From: Alphaproteobacteria bacterium UBA828
GTDB lineage: Bacteria; Pseudomonadota; Alphaproteobacteria; UBA828
NCBI GenBank assembly: GCA_002296185.1
Contig: DBHM01000027.1
Location: forward strand, 137,375-201,374
DNA: 64,000 nucleotides
Reading direction: 5' to 3'
This document shows, one piece after another, positions 1-9,497 of this stretch (the stretch's first letter is position 1; each line of letters starts with the position of its first letter). The translations under genes were made by a program, and so were the position numbers. The notes under the pieces are model-generated. The model ran no database searches, had not been told where the DNA came from, and saw only the letters and a program-made list of their open reading frames with translations.

Positions 1-52
1 CAACGGGTTTTGATCCCGTGATTCCCAGGTTCGAATCCTGGCGCCCCAGCCA
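1..52 (+). tRNA. tRNA-Gln (anticodon UUG), 3' part only
   Basis: The window starts inside this gene. Visible are the anticodon arm (stem acggg/cccgt around loop ttttgat, which places UUG at positions 34-36), the T arm (ccagg, loop ttcgaat, cctgg), the 3' half of the acceptor stem, discriminator G, and an encoded CCA at 50-52. A T-rich run (54-59) follows at once and could serve as terminator. The sequence closely resembles bacterial tRNA-Gln(UUG). The 5' half lies outside the window. Confidence 0.93.
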
Positions 53-116
53 ATTTTTTCATTTTATAATATGTATGGAAATTTGCGTTGAAGAGTCTCT
101 CGACTCTCTATCATAG

Positions 117-3100
117 TTATTCTTTCATTAGTTCTGTTTGGTATTTTTTTCGTGGCCTAGTGAGAACCATTAACATAGGAGGTACCACGAAAAGCGTAAT
201 AAAGCTTGATAGTGCGAGTCCTCCTACTATCACAGACCCCAATCCTCGGTAGAGTTCTGAACCAGCGCCTGGAAATAGAACCAGAGGGAGCATGCCGAAT
301 ACTGAGGTCAGTGTTGACATAAATATGGGTCTTATTCTGTTTCTAGTTGCTTCTACTATAGCTGCTTGTGGGGCCAAACCATCAATTCTTATATGGTGTA
401 AAGTTTGGTGAACTAATAAGATTGCGTTATTAACGACAATTCCCACTAGAATTACAAATCCTAGCAGGGTAAGCATGTCAAAGGGTGTGGTTGTGTATTC
501 ATTTACTATGGTGAGTCCTAGAACTCCGCCTGCTGCGGCTGCGGGAACTGACAGCATTATTATAAATGGATAAATAAAACTCTCAAAGAGTACTGCCATA
601 ATTAGATAGACTATTATGAGAGCTAGGCAAAGATTCACAATCATCTCATCAAAAGTCTTTGTTAATTCATCAGCAGTCCCAGAAACCCTCATTTTTATTC
701 CTTCAGGTAATCCACCTGAAAGAGGCTTTATAACCCTTTCTTGAATTGTTTCTGTGGCCTCTTCTAGCGGCATTCCAGGAGATGGTCGTATCTCAAGAGT
801 AACAGTCCTCTCACGTTCAACGTGCCTGATCTCTGTTGGTCCAGACGTTACAATTATTTTTGCAAGTGAGCTTGCAGGGACTATAGTTCCATCCTGAGTG
901 ACAATAGGAAGATTGTTTATGTCTTGGGTTTTTAATATAGATTCTTCATTACCCATCAACATCAAATCCATTCTTTTTCCATCAACAGTAATTTCATCAA
1001 CTCTAACGCCATCGTTGAAGGCATCAATTGTAAGACCAAATTCGCCTGCAGTTATGCCACTATCACTAAGTTGCATGGGGTTTGGTTCAAGTCTGACCTC
1101 AGGAGCTCCAAGTTGAAGCCCTGGTCTTGGTCGGAATTGATTCCCGGCCTGCATTGGCATTGCAGAAAATATTTTTATTGTAGCTTGCAATGCAACATTA
1201 AGTACTTCTTGAAGATTCGGCCCACTTATATTTATATCTATTTTCCTTCCTCCTCCAACAACCCTAGAGAAAAGTCCTGCCTGACTTATAAAGCCAAAAG
1301 TTCCTGGTTCCTGGAAAACTGGTCTTCTAAGGGGCTCTATGAGTTCACTCACCCTGGATGGATCTGTGGATACCGCTCCGACAAAGGCTTGTGTCCTCAG
1401 GGTAATGAAGAAAAAATTCTCCATTCTTGGAGTTTCGTGATCACCATAATCACTGTCATTTTCAGTTTGCCAAAGAGGTTTCACCGAGTTTTCAACACGT
1501 TTTGCTATTTCGCTCGTGGTTTCAAGATTGTATCCTGGAGGTGGCATAAGGACACCAAAGATTAAATTTCTATTGCCTTCAGGTAGATAATCAAGCTTCG
1601 GTAGTAGAGTCCAAGCTATAGCGAGAGAGCAACCGCAAATCAAAATTACTACAGCCAAAGAACGAATTCGATTGCGTACAACCCACTCAGTGAATCTAAC
1701 AATATTATTTACGAACACACGGGCAGATTCATCAATTATAGGAATTGCAATCCGAATAGGTTTTTGATTTTCGTCACTTGCTGCAGAGTAAGTAGGTACC
1801 CCTCTCGAAGGTGGCCCAAGTCTCATTCTAAGACCAAGAATTCTACTAGCCATTGCCGGGATAAGTGTAATTGCTACCACTAGTGAGAGCACCACTGCTA
1901 CAGATATTGCTACACCTATATCTCGAAAAAGTTGACCAGCTTCTAGTTCCATTATAAGTAATGGTAGAAACACAAGGACTGTGGTTAAGGAGGAAACAAA
2001 AATAGCCCCCCACACCTGGCGTGCACCTTTATATGCCGCCTCGAAACGTGATATACCCTTCTGTTTATGCCTATAAATATTTTCTAGGACTACTATAGCT
2101 GCATCAACAACCATGCCAACAGCAAAGGCAAAGCCGGCAAGTGATACTACATTTATAGACCTTCCTAAGGCAGCCATGGCAACAAAAGAGCCGATAACTG
2201 AAATAGGAATTGCAACTGATATAATTAGAGTCGCGCCTATAGACCTTAGGAACAGGAGCAGTACTAACGCTGCTAATGTCCCGCCTATATATATATTTTG
2301 TTCAACAAGGTTTATAGAAGAATTTATATAAACTGTTTCATCATAAACCTGATCAAGCTTGAGGCCTGCTTCTGGGAGACGTATATCATTTAATTCTTTA
2401 ACAGCTTCTTTTATGCCGCTCATGGTTTCTATTACGTTTGCACCTGTTTCTCTAATTGCATTTATTGCTATAGAGGGCACGCCAAGAGCCCTAATTTGAG
2501 CAGTAGGTTTCTTAAACCCATAAGTTATCTCTGCTATATCCCCCATTGTTACTCGTTTTATAGCGCCGAGTGAAATTTCTGATGCACTCAGTAATACTAT
2601 GTTACTCACACGATCAACTGAATTCAGCTCTGAGTCTGTTCTTACAACATACCTTCTTTTTCCTTCATTTATATCCCCCGCAGATATAGAATGATTATTT
2701 TCTCGAATTGCTAGTGCGATATCAGAAATAGTCAGTCCATAACTAGCCATCTTTTTTGGATCTATGGTTACGCGCATTTCGCGTTCTGTGCCGCCAAAGA
2801 TATTTGATCTAGCTACGCCTGGGACTCTTTCTATACGATCTTTAATAACATCTTCTATGTAATCACCATAAGTATGAATATCTCGTTTATTACCCTCCAA
2901 TGGCTTAAGTATGAACCAGGCAATAGCCTGATCTTCTGCTCCAGCTGTGCTAATGAAAGGTTCGTCGGCTTCTTCTGGATAATCAGCAACACGGTCAAGT
3001 CTGTTGGCCACTAAAAGAAGACCTCTATCCATATTTTGTCCTACTTTGAATTCTAAGACAATTTCAGACTCACTATCTCTCGATGAGCTTGTCATTCGAG

Positions 3101-3332
3101 ATAAGCCTTCAATTCCTTTCAGGACTTCTTCCTGTCTATTAGTGATTTCACGTTCAACTTCTGCAGGCGCGGCGCCAAGCCAAAGTGTATTTATTGTAAG
3201 TATTGGTTTTCGAATATCAGGAGTTAGCTGGATAGGTATGCCCTGAAGGGCAACTAAGCCCAGTAAAATGACCATTATCACTGCTGCAATTACAGCAATT
3301 GGGCGGTTGATGGCTGAACGAATGAGGTTCAT
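117..3332 (-). CDS. RND-family multidrug efflux permease (AcrB/HAE type)
   Basis: Inner-membrane proton-driven efflux permease of 1071 residues, a normal length for the family. It opens with the usual N-terminal helix (NRPIAVIAAVIMVILLG), has two large periplasmic loops and a second membrane block from about residue 890. The helix-4 motif reads GMVVDAAIVVLEN, so the first Asp of the AcrB DD pair is kept (D410) and the second is Ala; the helix-10 motif reads GIVVNNAILLV (N968, N969) where AcrB has Lys. This places it in a branch away from classical AcrB. It starts 3 bases after the stop of the adaptor gene, so the two form an operon. No outer-membrane TolC gene is in the window. The substrate cannot be read from the sequence. 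Confidence 0.93.
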   Translation of the reverse strand: MNLIRSAINRPIAVIAAVIMVILLGLVALQGIPIQLTPDIRKPILTINTLWLGAAPAEVEREITNRQEEVLKGIEGLSRMTSSSRDSESEIVLEFKVGQNMDRGLLLVANRLDRVADYPEEADEPFISTAGAEDQAIAWFILKPLEGNKRDIHTYGDYIEDVIKDRIERVPGVARSNIFGGTEREMRVTIDPKKMASYGLTISDIALAIRENNHSISAGDINEGKRRYVVRTDSELNSVDRVSNIVLLSASEISLGAIKRVTMGDIAEITYGFKKPTAQIRALGVPSIAINAIRETGANVIETMSGIKEAVKELNDIRLPEAGLKLDQVYDETVYINSSINLVEQNIYIGGTLAALVLLLFLRSIGATLIISVAIPISVIGSFVAMAALGRSINVVSLAGFAFAVGMVVDAAIVVLENIYRHKQKGISRFEAAYKGARQVWGAIFVSSLTTVLVFLPLLIMELEAGQLFRDIGVAISVAVVLSLVVAITLIPAMASRILGLRMRLGPPSRGVPTYSAASDENQKPIRIAIPIIDESARVFVNNIVRFTEWVVRNRIRSLAVVILICGCSLAIAWTLLPKLDYLPEGNRNLIFGVLMPPPGYNLETTSEIAKRVENSVKPLWQTENDSDYGDHETPRMENFFFITLRTQAFVGAVSTDPSRVSELIEPLRRPVFQEPGTFGFISQAGLFSRVVGGGRKIDINISGPNLQEVLNVALQATIKIFSAMPMQAGNQFRPRPGLQLGAPEVRLEPNPMQLSDSGITAGEFGLTIDAFNDGVRVDEITVDGKRMDLMLMGNEESILKTQDINNLPIVTQDGTIVPASSLAKIIVTSGPTEIRHVERERTVTLEIRPSPGMPLEEATETIQERVIKPLSGGLPEGIKMRVSGTADELTKTFDEMIVNLCLALIIVYLIMAVLFESFIYPFIIMLSVPAAAAGGVLGLTIVNEYTTTPFDMLTLLGFVILVGIVVNNAILLVHQTLHHIRIDGLAPQAAIVEATRNRIRPIFMSTLTSVFGMLPLVLFPGAGSELYRGLGSVIVGGLALSSFITLFVVPPMLMVLTRPRKKYQTELMKE

Positions 3333-3335
3333 TTT

Positions 3336-4454
3336 TTAATCTTGGGCCTCGTTGCTTATCTTTATAGATTGCCCAGGTTGAAGTCTTTCATTGCCTCTTA
3401 TAACAACAAGCTCACCCGCTCCGAGGCCCCCCAAGACTCGAAATCGATTGTTAATTGCAGATCCTGTAGTTACGGGCCTCAGTTGGGCCATCCCAGATAG
3501 TGCAACGTAGACGAAACTTCTTCCTCCAAGCCGGACCACCGCATCTTTATGTACAGTAACCGCTTCCTCTTTTTGCCCGATTGGAATTTCTATTGTTACA
3601 GATTGTCCTGTTGCAAGAGGAGAAAAAATTTTTTCGATATATGGGGTCAGCAATACTTGTCTTGTTCTAGTAGCCGCATTTTCTTTTGGCAATATGGCTC
3701 TGATGATTGCTTTGTGACGGGTTCCGTCTTCAAGAATTAATGGAGCTACCATCCCAGGTGAGAGAGATGCAATGCGGTCAGCTGGAACTGCTGCGGAGAC
3801 TTCTATGTCTTTATCATTAATTATATAAGCTACATTTTGTCCAGTAGAAAGCCAGGATCCACGTTCAGTGAATATCTCTGTTATGACTCCGCTGAACGGT
3901 GCAATTACCTGTGTCCATTCTAATTGTAATTTGTTTAGATCCAGATCTGCAGCGCTAGCTTCTTTTCTAGCAAGAGCTACTCTTATTGATTTTCTGGAAA
4001 TGATTATTTTTTGTTGGGCATCTTCATAATTGCTTTTTGGGAAAGCAACAGATTTTCTCAATCTTTCTAGTCTACGAAGTTCTTGTTTTCTTAGTTCACC
4101 TTCCGCTTCTGATAAGTCCACTTGTGCTTGGGCTTCATTCAGGGATGCTTTTAATCGTTTACCTTCAAGTTTAATCAAAGAATCATCTAATTTCGCTATT
4201 AAGCTTCCAGCTTTTACCCTATCTCCCACCTCTACATATATTTTCTCAACTGGCCCATTCATTCTTGAAGCGACAACTCCAGATTGTTTTTCAACTAATT
4301 GAGCAGTGAAGGGGATGGACTGAGCAAGTGGCTGGATTCTTACTTCATCAACCTCAACTAGTGCAGGAGGTTGGGCTTGGATAGAATGCCCAGAGACTAT
4401 TAAGATGCAAAAAGAACAAAATGTAATAAAAGTCGGAATAGTAATATGTGGCAT
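3336..4454 (-). CDS. RND efflux periplasmic adaptor (membrane fusion protein)
   Basis: Adaptor linking the RND permease to an outer-membrane channel. The 372-residue product begins with a hydrophobic signal segment (residues about 5-28, ending in SIQAQP), then a biotinyl/lipoyl-like half domain (GPVEKIYVEVGDRVKAGSLIAKLDD), an Ala/Leu/Glu/Arg-rich alpha-helical hairpin (about 95-160), the second lipoyl half (IAPFSGVITEIFTERGSWL) and beta-barrel/membrane-proximal domains (about 205-360). The signal segment has no clear lipobox, so it is probably a free periplasmic protein or is anchored by its N-terminus. First gene of the two-gene efflux operon. Confidence 0.92.
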   Translation of the reverse strand: MPHITIPTFITFCSFCILIVSGHSIQAQPPALVEVDEVRIQPLAQSIPFTAQLVEKQSGVVASRMNGPVEKIYVEVGDRVKAGSLIAKLDDSLIKLEGKRLKASLNEAQAQVDLSEAEGELRKQELRRLERLRKSVAFPKSNYEDAQQKIIISRKSIRVALARKEASAADLDLNKLQLEWTQVIAPFSGVITEIFTERGSWLSTGQNVAYIINDKDIEVSAAVPADRIASLSPGMVAPLILEDGTRHKAIIRAILPKENAATRTRQVLLTPYIEKIFSPLATGQSVTIEIPIGQKEEAVTVHKDAVVRLGGRSFVYVALSGMAQLRPVTTGSAINNRFRVLGGLGAGELVVIRGNERLQPGQSIKISNEAQD

Positions 4455-4480
4455 ATTTTTCAGTCTCTTTTAATCAGGAA

Positions 4481-4888
4481 TTAATGATCTTTTGCTAGAG
4501 CATAATTAAGCGCAACGAGCTCTGGGGATGCAAGCTTGTGGCTGCATAGTAGTTCCTTTGGGTCCATAAAGTGCAACTTGATTTTTTCATTTTTTGGAAC
4601 ATTAGGCTCTTCTGATCCTTGTACTTCATAGTAAAGGGGGGTATATCGACGCTGGATCCATGGGCTAAACAGGGTTCCGGGGTTATAAAGGAGCCGTATG
4701 ACTGATATTGCCATCTGAGTTTCCTCTAAAAATTCCCGAATGAGCGCATTTTCTGGGGTTTCTCTCGGTTCTACACCGCCCCCAGGATATTTAAGTATGG
4801 ATTTTTCGCATACTATCTCTTCGGCCACCAGTATCTTACCTTCTCTGATTAATAGGCCGTATGACCTCAAATTTAGCTCTTCATACAT
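4481..4888 (-). CDS. Nudix hydrolase, substrate unknown
   Basis: Small Nudix-fold hydrolase. The Nudix box is visible as GGGVEPRETPENALIREFLEE, matching G-x5-E-x7-R-E-x2-E-E, but the Gly that normally follows the EE pair is replaced (EETQM). The frame opens earlier with TTG at 4921, but the ATG at 4888 has an AGG about 9 bases upstream and gives a compact domain (MYEELNLRSYG...), so I prefer it. The gene lies 26 bases upstream of the efflux adaptor on the same strand and may share its transcript. The substrate cannot be predicted; a role in nucleotide or NDP-sugar clean-up is only a family expectation. Confidence 0.8.
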   Translation of the reverse strand: MYEELNLRSYGLLIREGKILVAEEIVCEKSILKYPGGGVEPRETPENALIREFLEETQMAISVIRLLYNPGTLFSPWIQRRYTPLYYEVQGSEEPNVPKNEKIKLHFMDPKELLCSHKLASPELVALNYALAKDH

Positions 4889-5096
4889 GATATTTGGCCT
4901 AAATTCCTTTTTGTCTCTCAATATTTAATATCATAACGATGATAGGGGTCATATGTAGTTTCTCAAAAAAAAGAGCAAGTCTATGTTTACCTGATCTTGA
5001 TAGTGATGCAAAGCTCAACTAAAGTAAGGAAATTATTAGACAATTATACGATACAGTAATATGAACTGTGCTTAGTAATTTTAAAGGGAGGCTAAT

Positions 5097-6065
5097 ATGC
5101 AGCTAGCGCGAGAGGAACTTTTGCGTGCCTACAAAACCATGAAAACTATCCGCGAATTCGAGGAGCGTTTACATGTAGATTTTGCTACCGGAGAGATCCC
5201 CGGTTTTGTCCATCTTTACGCTGGTGAAGAAGCTAGTGGTGTTGGAGTTATGATGCACCTCGACGATCGTGACTATATAGCTAGTACACATCGCGGTCAT
5301 GGGCATAGTATCGCTAAGGGTTGTGACGTTGATGGTATGATGGCGGAGATTTATGGTCGTAGCGATGGTCTGTGTGCTGGCAAGGGCGGCTCGATGCATA
5401 TCGCTGATCTTGATAAAGGTATGATGGGTGCTAATGGTATTGTAGGTGGTGGGCCTCCTCTAGTCTGTGGAGCTGCACTGGCTAATAAAAACTTAGGAAA
5501 TGGCGGAGTTGCTGTGGCATTTGTTGGTGATGGTGCCTTCAATCAAGGAACTACTGCTGAAGGCATGAACCTAGCGGCAGTGTGGAAGTTACCCGCAATC
5601 TTTGTATTGGAAAATAACGGCTATGCTGAGACAACTTCCTCAAGTTGGTCTATCGGCGGCGGAAATCCTGTTGATAGAGCAAAGGGTTTTGGTTTGCCAG
5701 GTGTCTCTGTTGACGGATTTGATTTTTTCGCAGTGCATGAGGCTGCTACTGAAGCTGTTGAACGAGCACGTGCTGGTGAAGGACCAAGTTTTATTGAAAC
5801 TAGACTGAGCAGGTATTACGGACATTTTGAAGGTGATGCTCAGACATATCGTGGCAAAGATGAAGTAAAAAAGATTCGTGAATCCGTTGATGCGTTAACT
5901 CAATTTCGTGAGAAAGTAACGGGAGCTGCTTTACTAGACTCGAGCGATCTCGATGCAATAGATAATGAAGTTGCGGAAGTAATTGAAAATTCAGTATCAA
6001 AAGCAAAGGCTGCTCCTCTTCCTACTGAGGCGGATTTGCTTACTGACGTTTATGTTTCTTACTAA
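5097..6065 (+). CDS. acoA: TPP-dependent dehydrogenase E1 alpha subunit (acetoin/pyruvate dehydrogenase type)
   Basis: Alpha subunit (322 residues) of a heterotetrameric thiamine-diphosphate E1 enzyme. The TPP-binding motif GDGAFNQG...ENNGYAETT is intact, and THRGHGHSIAKG and GKGGSMHIAD are typical of E1-alpha proteins. A strong ribosome site (agggagg) precedes the ATG. It heads an operon with the E1 beta gene 11 bases downstream and a lipoyl/hydrolase fusion after that; this E1a-E1b-fusion order is the acoABC arrangement. The physiological substrate could be acetoin or another 2-oxo compound; the acetoin name rests on the downstream AcoC-type fusion and not on residues here. Confidence 0.9.
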   Translation: MQLAREELLRAYKTMKTIREFEERLHVDFATGEIPGFVHLYAGEEASGVGVMMHLDDRDYIASTHRGHGHSIAKGCDVDGMMAEIYGRSDGLCAGKGGSMHIADLDKGMMGANGIVGGGPPLVCGAALANKNLGNGGVAVAFVGDGAFNQGTTAEGMNLAAVWKLPAIFVLENNGYAETTSSSWSIGGGNPVDRAKGFGLPGVSVDGFDFFAVHEAATEAVERARAGEGPSFIETRLSRYYGHFEGDAQTYRGKDEVKKIRESVDALTQFREKVTGAALLDSSDLDAIDNEVAEVIENSVSKAKAAPLPTEADLLTDVYVSY

Positions 6066-6076
6066 GGGAGGGCAAG

Positions 6077-7087
6077 ATGGCTCGCAAAATTAGTTATCAA
6101 CAGGCCATTAATGAGGCGCTTGATCAGGAAATGGAGCGCGACGAAACTGTTATTGTTATGGGTGAAGATGTTGCTGGCGGATTAGGTTCACCCGGTGAAA
6201 GAGATGCATGGGGCGGAGTTCTAGGTGTCACCAAAGGTCTGCAGCCAAAATACGGAGACGACCGCGTATTGGATACACCTATAACTGAGAGTGGTTTTAT
6301 AGGAGCTGCTGTTGGAGCTGCTACAGCAGGGCTGAGGCCTGTTGCTGAGTTGATGTTCATCGATTTCATGGGTGTCTGCTTTGATCAGATTTTTAATCAA
6401 GCAGCTAAATTTCGCTATATGTTTGGTGGTAAAGCTGAGACACCTGTAGTTATTAGAACTATGTATGGAGCTGGGCTTAGAGCGGCAGCTCAACATTCGC
6501 AATGCTTGTATCCGGTTTTTACTCATATTCCCGGGCTTAAAGTGGTGACACCATCAAATCCTTATGATGCAAAAGGACTTTTAATCCAGGCAATTAGAGA
6601 CAATGATCCTGTTATCTTTTGCGAGCATAAATTTTTATATACCTTGGAAGGAGATGTTCCTGAAGAGCCTTACGTAATTCCATTCGGTGAGGCTAATATC
6701 ACTAGAGAGGGTGATGATGTAACGATCGTTACTCTTGGTCGCATGGTCCATGTTGCAAATGAAGCTGCTGATAGTTTGGCTAAAGATGGAGTAAATTGCG
6801 AAGTCGTTGATTTGCGAACCACCTCCCCAATGGATACTGACACAATAATTGAGAGTGTTGAAAATACTGGTAGACTTGTAGTTCTTGATGAGGCAAATCC
6901 ACGTTGTAGCATAGCAACTGACGTGTCAGCACTAGTAGCCCAAGAGGCTTTTGGTTCACTAAAGGCGCCAATAAAAATGGTAACAGCGCCTCATACTCCA
7001 GTTCCTTTTTCTGACGCACTTGAAGACATGTATATTCCTGACTCCAGTCAGGTAAGCGATGCAGTTCGTGCTGTAATGGAGGCTTAA
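6077..7087 (+). CDS. acoB: TPP-dependent dehydrogenase E1 beta subunit (acetoin/pyruvate dehydrogenase type)
   Basis: Transketolase-like E1 beta subunit, 336 residues, a usual family length. Recognisable segments are MARKISYQQAINEALDQEM, VIVMGEDVAGG, the central GAAVGAATAGLRPVAELMF and the C-terminal transketolase domain with VVDLRTTSPMDTDTI and HTPVPFSDALED. It forms the active E1 with the upstream alpha subunit and transfers the acyl group to the lipoyl domain of the next protein. The ribosome site aagggaggg precedes the ATG. Confidence 0.92.
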   Translation: MARKISYQQAINEALDQEMERDETVIVMGEDVAGGLGSPGERDAWGGVLGVTKGLQPKYGDDRVLDTPITESGFIGAAVGAATAGLRPVAELMFIDFMGVCFDQIFNQAAKFRYMFGGKAETPVVIRTMYGAGLRAAAQHSQCLYPVFTHIPGLKVVTPSNPYDAKGLLIQAIRDNDPVIFCEHKFLYTLEGDVPEEPYVIPFGEANITREGDDVTIVTLGRMVHVANEAADSLAKDGVNCEVVDLRTTSPMDTDTIIESVENTGRLVVLDEANPRCSIATDVSALVAQEAFGSLKAPIKMVTAPHTPVPFSDALEDMYIPDSSQVSDAVRAVMEA

Positions 7088-7090
7088 ATA

Positions 7091-8206
7091 ATGTCTGACG
7101 TCATTCATTCCATAACGATGCCGAAATGGGGCTTAGCTATGACCGAGGGAAAGCTTGGTGAATGGCTAGTCGATGAGGGTGATCAAATTGATTCTGGAGA
7201 TGAGCTATTAGAGGTCGAAACCGAAAAAATTACTGGAGCTGTAGAGGCAGCGGTCGGCGGAACTTTAAGGCGCTGTGTTGCTGAAACAGGTGAGACTCTT
7301 ACTGTTGGAGCATTGTTGGGGATTGTTGCTGATAAAAGTGTTAGTGATGATGTTATCGAAGCTTATATCACCGAATTTCAGGAGAATTATGTCCCACCCG
7401 AGCCGGAAGAGGATGGAGAAGGTGCTGGAACAGAAACCATTGAATTAGACGGTAGGATTATACGTTATTCTCTTCGTGGAGAGGGGGGTGTTCCAGCCAT
7501 TCTTATTCATGGTTTTGGTGGCGACTTGAACAATTGGTTATTTAGTCATGATGCTTTGGCTGAGGGACGAGCTGTTTATGCCATTGATTTGCCAGGTCAT
7601 GGTAGCTCATCAAAAGATGTTGAGGATGGTTCTATAGATTTCTTTTCTTCTGTTATTAGTGACTTTATGAATGCACTGCAGTTAGACAAAGCTCATTTAG
7701 TGGGACATTCAATGGGTGGTGCAATTTCACTTTCTCTGGCAATTCAAAGTCCTGAGAAGGTTGCTTCACTCTCTCTTATTGGAAGCGCAGGCTTAGGTGC
7801 AGAGATAGATTCAGAATATCTAACTGGTTTTGTTAAAGCGGATAGAAGGAAGGAAATGAAAGAGCAGGCTATGAAGCTATTTGGAGATAGTTCTCTAGTC
7901 ACTCGTAGTCTTGTTGAGGATCTACTAACTTTCAAGCGGACTGATGGTGTCAAGCTAGCTCTAGAAACAATATTAAGCTCCTTTGCACCTAAAGGGACTC
8001 AGGAAAAAGTAATGCGAGACGAAATAAAGGGTTTAGATGTGCCAATTCAAGTGATTTGGGGGTCTAAGGATGAAATTGTACCCTCTTCGCATTCAGATGG
8101 TTTACCAGAGAATGTAAGTGTTACAGTGATTGAGGACAAAGGGCATATGGTGCAGATGGAGGCAGCTAGCGAAGTTAATCGAGTTCTTTCAGACCAAATG
8201 GCTTAA
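7091..8206 (+). CDS. acoC: AcoC-type lipoyl domain - alpha/beta hydrolase fusion (E2-like)
   Basis: A 371-residue fusion. Residues 1-80 are a lipoyl domain with the modified lysine expected at K46 in EVETEKITG. Residues 85-120 are an acidic linker. Residues 120-371 are an alpha/beta hydrolase with nucleophile elbow GHSMGG, oxyanion segment HGFGGDLNNW and a late His in KGHMVQME. This replaces the usual E2 acyltransferase fold and is characteristic of acetoin dehydrogenase component AcoC. It starts 3 bases after the E1 beta stop. No dihydrolipoamide dehydrogenase (E3) or AcoR-type regulator is linked, so E3 must come from elsewhere in the genome. Confidence 0.9.
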   Translation: MSDVIHSITMPKWGLAMTEGKLGEWLVDEGDQIDSGDELLEVETEKITGAVEAAVGGTLRRCVAETGETLTVGALLGIVADKSVSDDVIEAYITEFQENYVPPEPEEDGEGAGTETIELDGRIIRYSLRGEGGVPAILIHGFGGDLNNWLFSHDALAEGRAVYAIDLPGHGSSSKDVEDGSIDFFSSVISDFMNALQLDKAHLVGHSMGGAISLSLAIQSPEKVASLSLIGSAGLGAEIDSEYLTGFVKADRRKEMKEQAMKLFGDSSLVTRSLVEDLLTFKRTDGVKLALETILSSFAPKGTQEKVMRDEIKGLDVPIQVIWGSKDEIVPSSHSDGLPENVSVTVIEDKGHMVQMEAASEVNRVLSDQMA

Positions 8207-8232
8207 AATAGCTTAGTTAATTCGATAAAATC

Positions 8233-8253
8233 ATTTCAGTTACTGAAATCTTT
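8233..8253 (+). terminator. possible weak terminator after acoABC
   Basis: A 7-bp stem (atttcag / ctgaaat, 3-base loop) lies 26 bases after the acoC stop and is followed by only CTTT. The stem is AT-rich and the T-run short, so termination here is possible but not well supported. Confidence 0.3.
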
Positions 8254-8297
8254 GCAAATTTAATAGGTTGCGCTAGGTGACTCTGGGAGTTTTGTTA

Positions 8298-8834
8298 ATG
8301 ACGGAGCGCAATGAAATATTTGATAGTGATAATGCGCCGAACTTATGCGGTGATTTAGATATTAGAATTGATAGAAGCGGCGTTTGGTTCCATGAGGGTC
8401 GTCCTATTAATCGTATTTCTTTAGTTAAATTATTCTCTAGTGTTTTGCAGCGAGATAAACATGGTCAGTATTGGCTAGTGACTCCTGCTGAACAAGTGCG
8501 AATACAAGTTGATGACGCTCCATTTGTAGTGATAAATATGCAAGCTTCAGGAGCTGGAGATAAACAGGTAATAGAGCTAGAAACTAATTTAAGCGATAAG
8601 GTGGTTGTTTCTAGTGATAATCCTATCATATTTAAGAATCGTAATGATTCAGAGCTGTCTCCTTATTTGATAATGAGAAACGGCCACGAGGCATTAATAC
8701 TTAGACAAGTTTGGTACGAATTGGCAGAGTATTTCATTGAGATTAGCGGTGAAGGAAAAAAGACATCTGGCGTATGGAGTAGCGGCATATTTTTTTCCTA
8801 TAAGCCTAAAGAAAGTGATCTAATTGCTAGATAA
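8298..8834 (+). CDS. DUF1285 family protein
   Basis: Conserved alphaproteobacterial protein of unknown function, about 178 residues. The segments IRIDRSGVWFHEGRPINR and LVTPAEQVRIQVDDAPFV are what I recognise of the DUF1285 family. The frame can be opened by a GTG at 8277, but the ATG at 8298 has gggag 8 bases upstream and gives the expected family start. It is the first gene of a cluster with the Nudix CoA pyrophosphatase, a DUF6111 protein and the CCA-adding enzyme, an order seen in many alphaproteobacteria. No signal peptide or membrane segment. Confidence 0.85.
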   Translation: MTERNEIFDSDNAPNLCGDLDIRIDRSGVWFHEGRPINRISLVKLFSSVLQRDKHGQYWLVTPAEQVRIQVDDAPFVVINMQASGAGDKQVIELETNLSDKVVVSSDNPIIFKNRNDSELSPYLIMRNGHEALILRQVWYELAEYFIEISGEGKKTSGVWSSGIFFSYKPKESDLIAR

Positions 8835-8877
8835 ATATTTAACGTCAATCTCAAAGCTTTCTCTTTTATCAGGAGAT

Positions 8878-9486
8878 ATGGAATGGGAAGAATTTATTCA
8901 CACTTTAGAATCTGACCAAATCATTAATAAACAGCAGTCATTTAATGATCGATCTAGTCAAGAGTTAAATAAAAAAAGATTTGATAAAATAAAGTATGCA
9001 GCTGTACTAGTGCCCCTAGTGATAAGAAATGATCAAATTACTATAGTTTTTACCAAACGTCCCAGTAATATGAATGAACATGCTGGGCAGATCAGCTTCC
9101 CGGGGGGTAAGAGGGAAAGTTCTGACTATAGCCCACAAGATACTGCATTGAGGGAGGCTGAGGAAGAAATCGGTTTATCTCGAAGAGATGTAACTACCTT
9201 GGGAAGGCTAAATAATTATGTAGTTGATACTGGTTATAATATTATACCGGTTGTTGGAATTGTGGATCCTAGTAGTCACTTTGCACCTAATGTAGGGGAA
9301 GTTGAGGAGATATTTGAAGTGCCACTTTTATTTGCACTGGATGACTTGAACTATAGAAAAGATTCTGTTGTCAAGCTGGGCGTTGAAATAAGTTTTCATG
9401 TAATAGAGTATAAAAAAAGATTAATATGGGGCGCTACTGCGGCAATACTCGTAGATTTAAGGGAAGTCATTTTAGCTTCTAGATAA
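8878..9486 (+). CDS. Nudix hydrolase, CoA pyrophosphatase type (NudL-like)
   Basis: Predicted to hydrolyse CoA or its derivatives. The Nudix box GGKRESSDYSPQDTALREAE continues into EEIGL, matching the consensus, and it is preceded by the CoA-pyrophosphatase signature VFTKRPSNMNEHAGQISFPG. Start choice is uncertain: the ATG at 8878 has AGGAG only 2 bases upstream, while a TTG at 8824 inside the end of the DUF1285 gene would add 18 residues. The core domain is unaffected. Second gene of the DUF1285 - CCA cluster. Confidence 0.87.
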   Translation: MEWEEFIHTLESDQIINKQQSFNDRSSQELNKKRFDKIKYAAVLVPLVIRNDQITIVFTKRPSNMNEHAGQISFPGGKRESSDYSPQDTALREAEEEIGLSRRDVTTLGRLNNYVVDTGYNIIPVVGIVDPSSHFAPNVGEVEEIFEVPLLFALDDLNYRKDSVVKLGVEISFHVIEYKKRLIWGATAAILVDLREVILASR

Positions 9487-9497
9487 GGATTTATATT

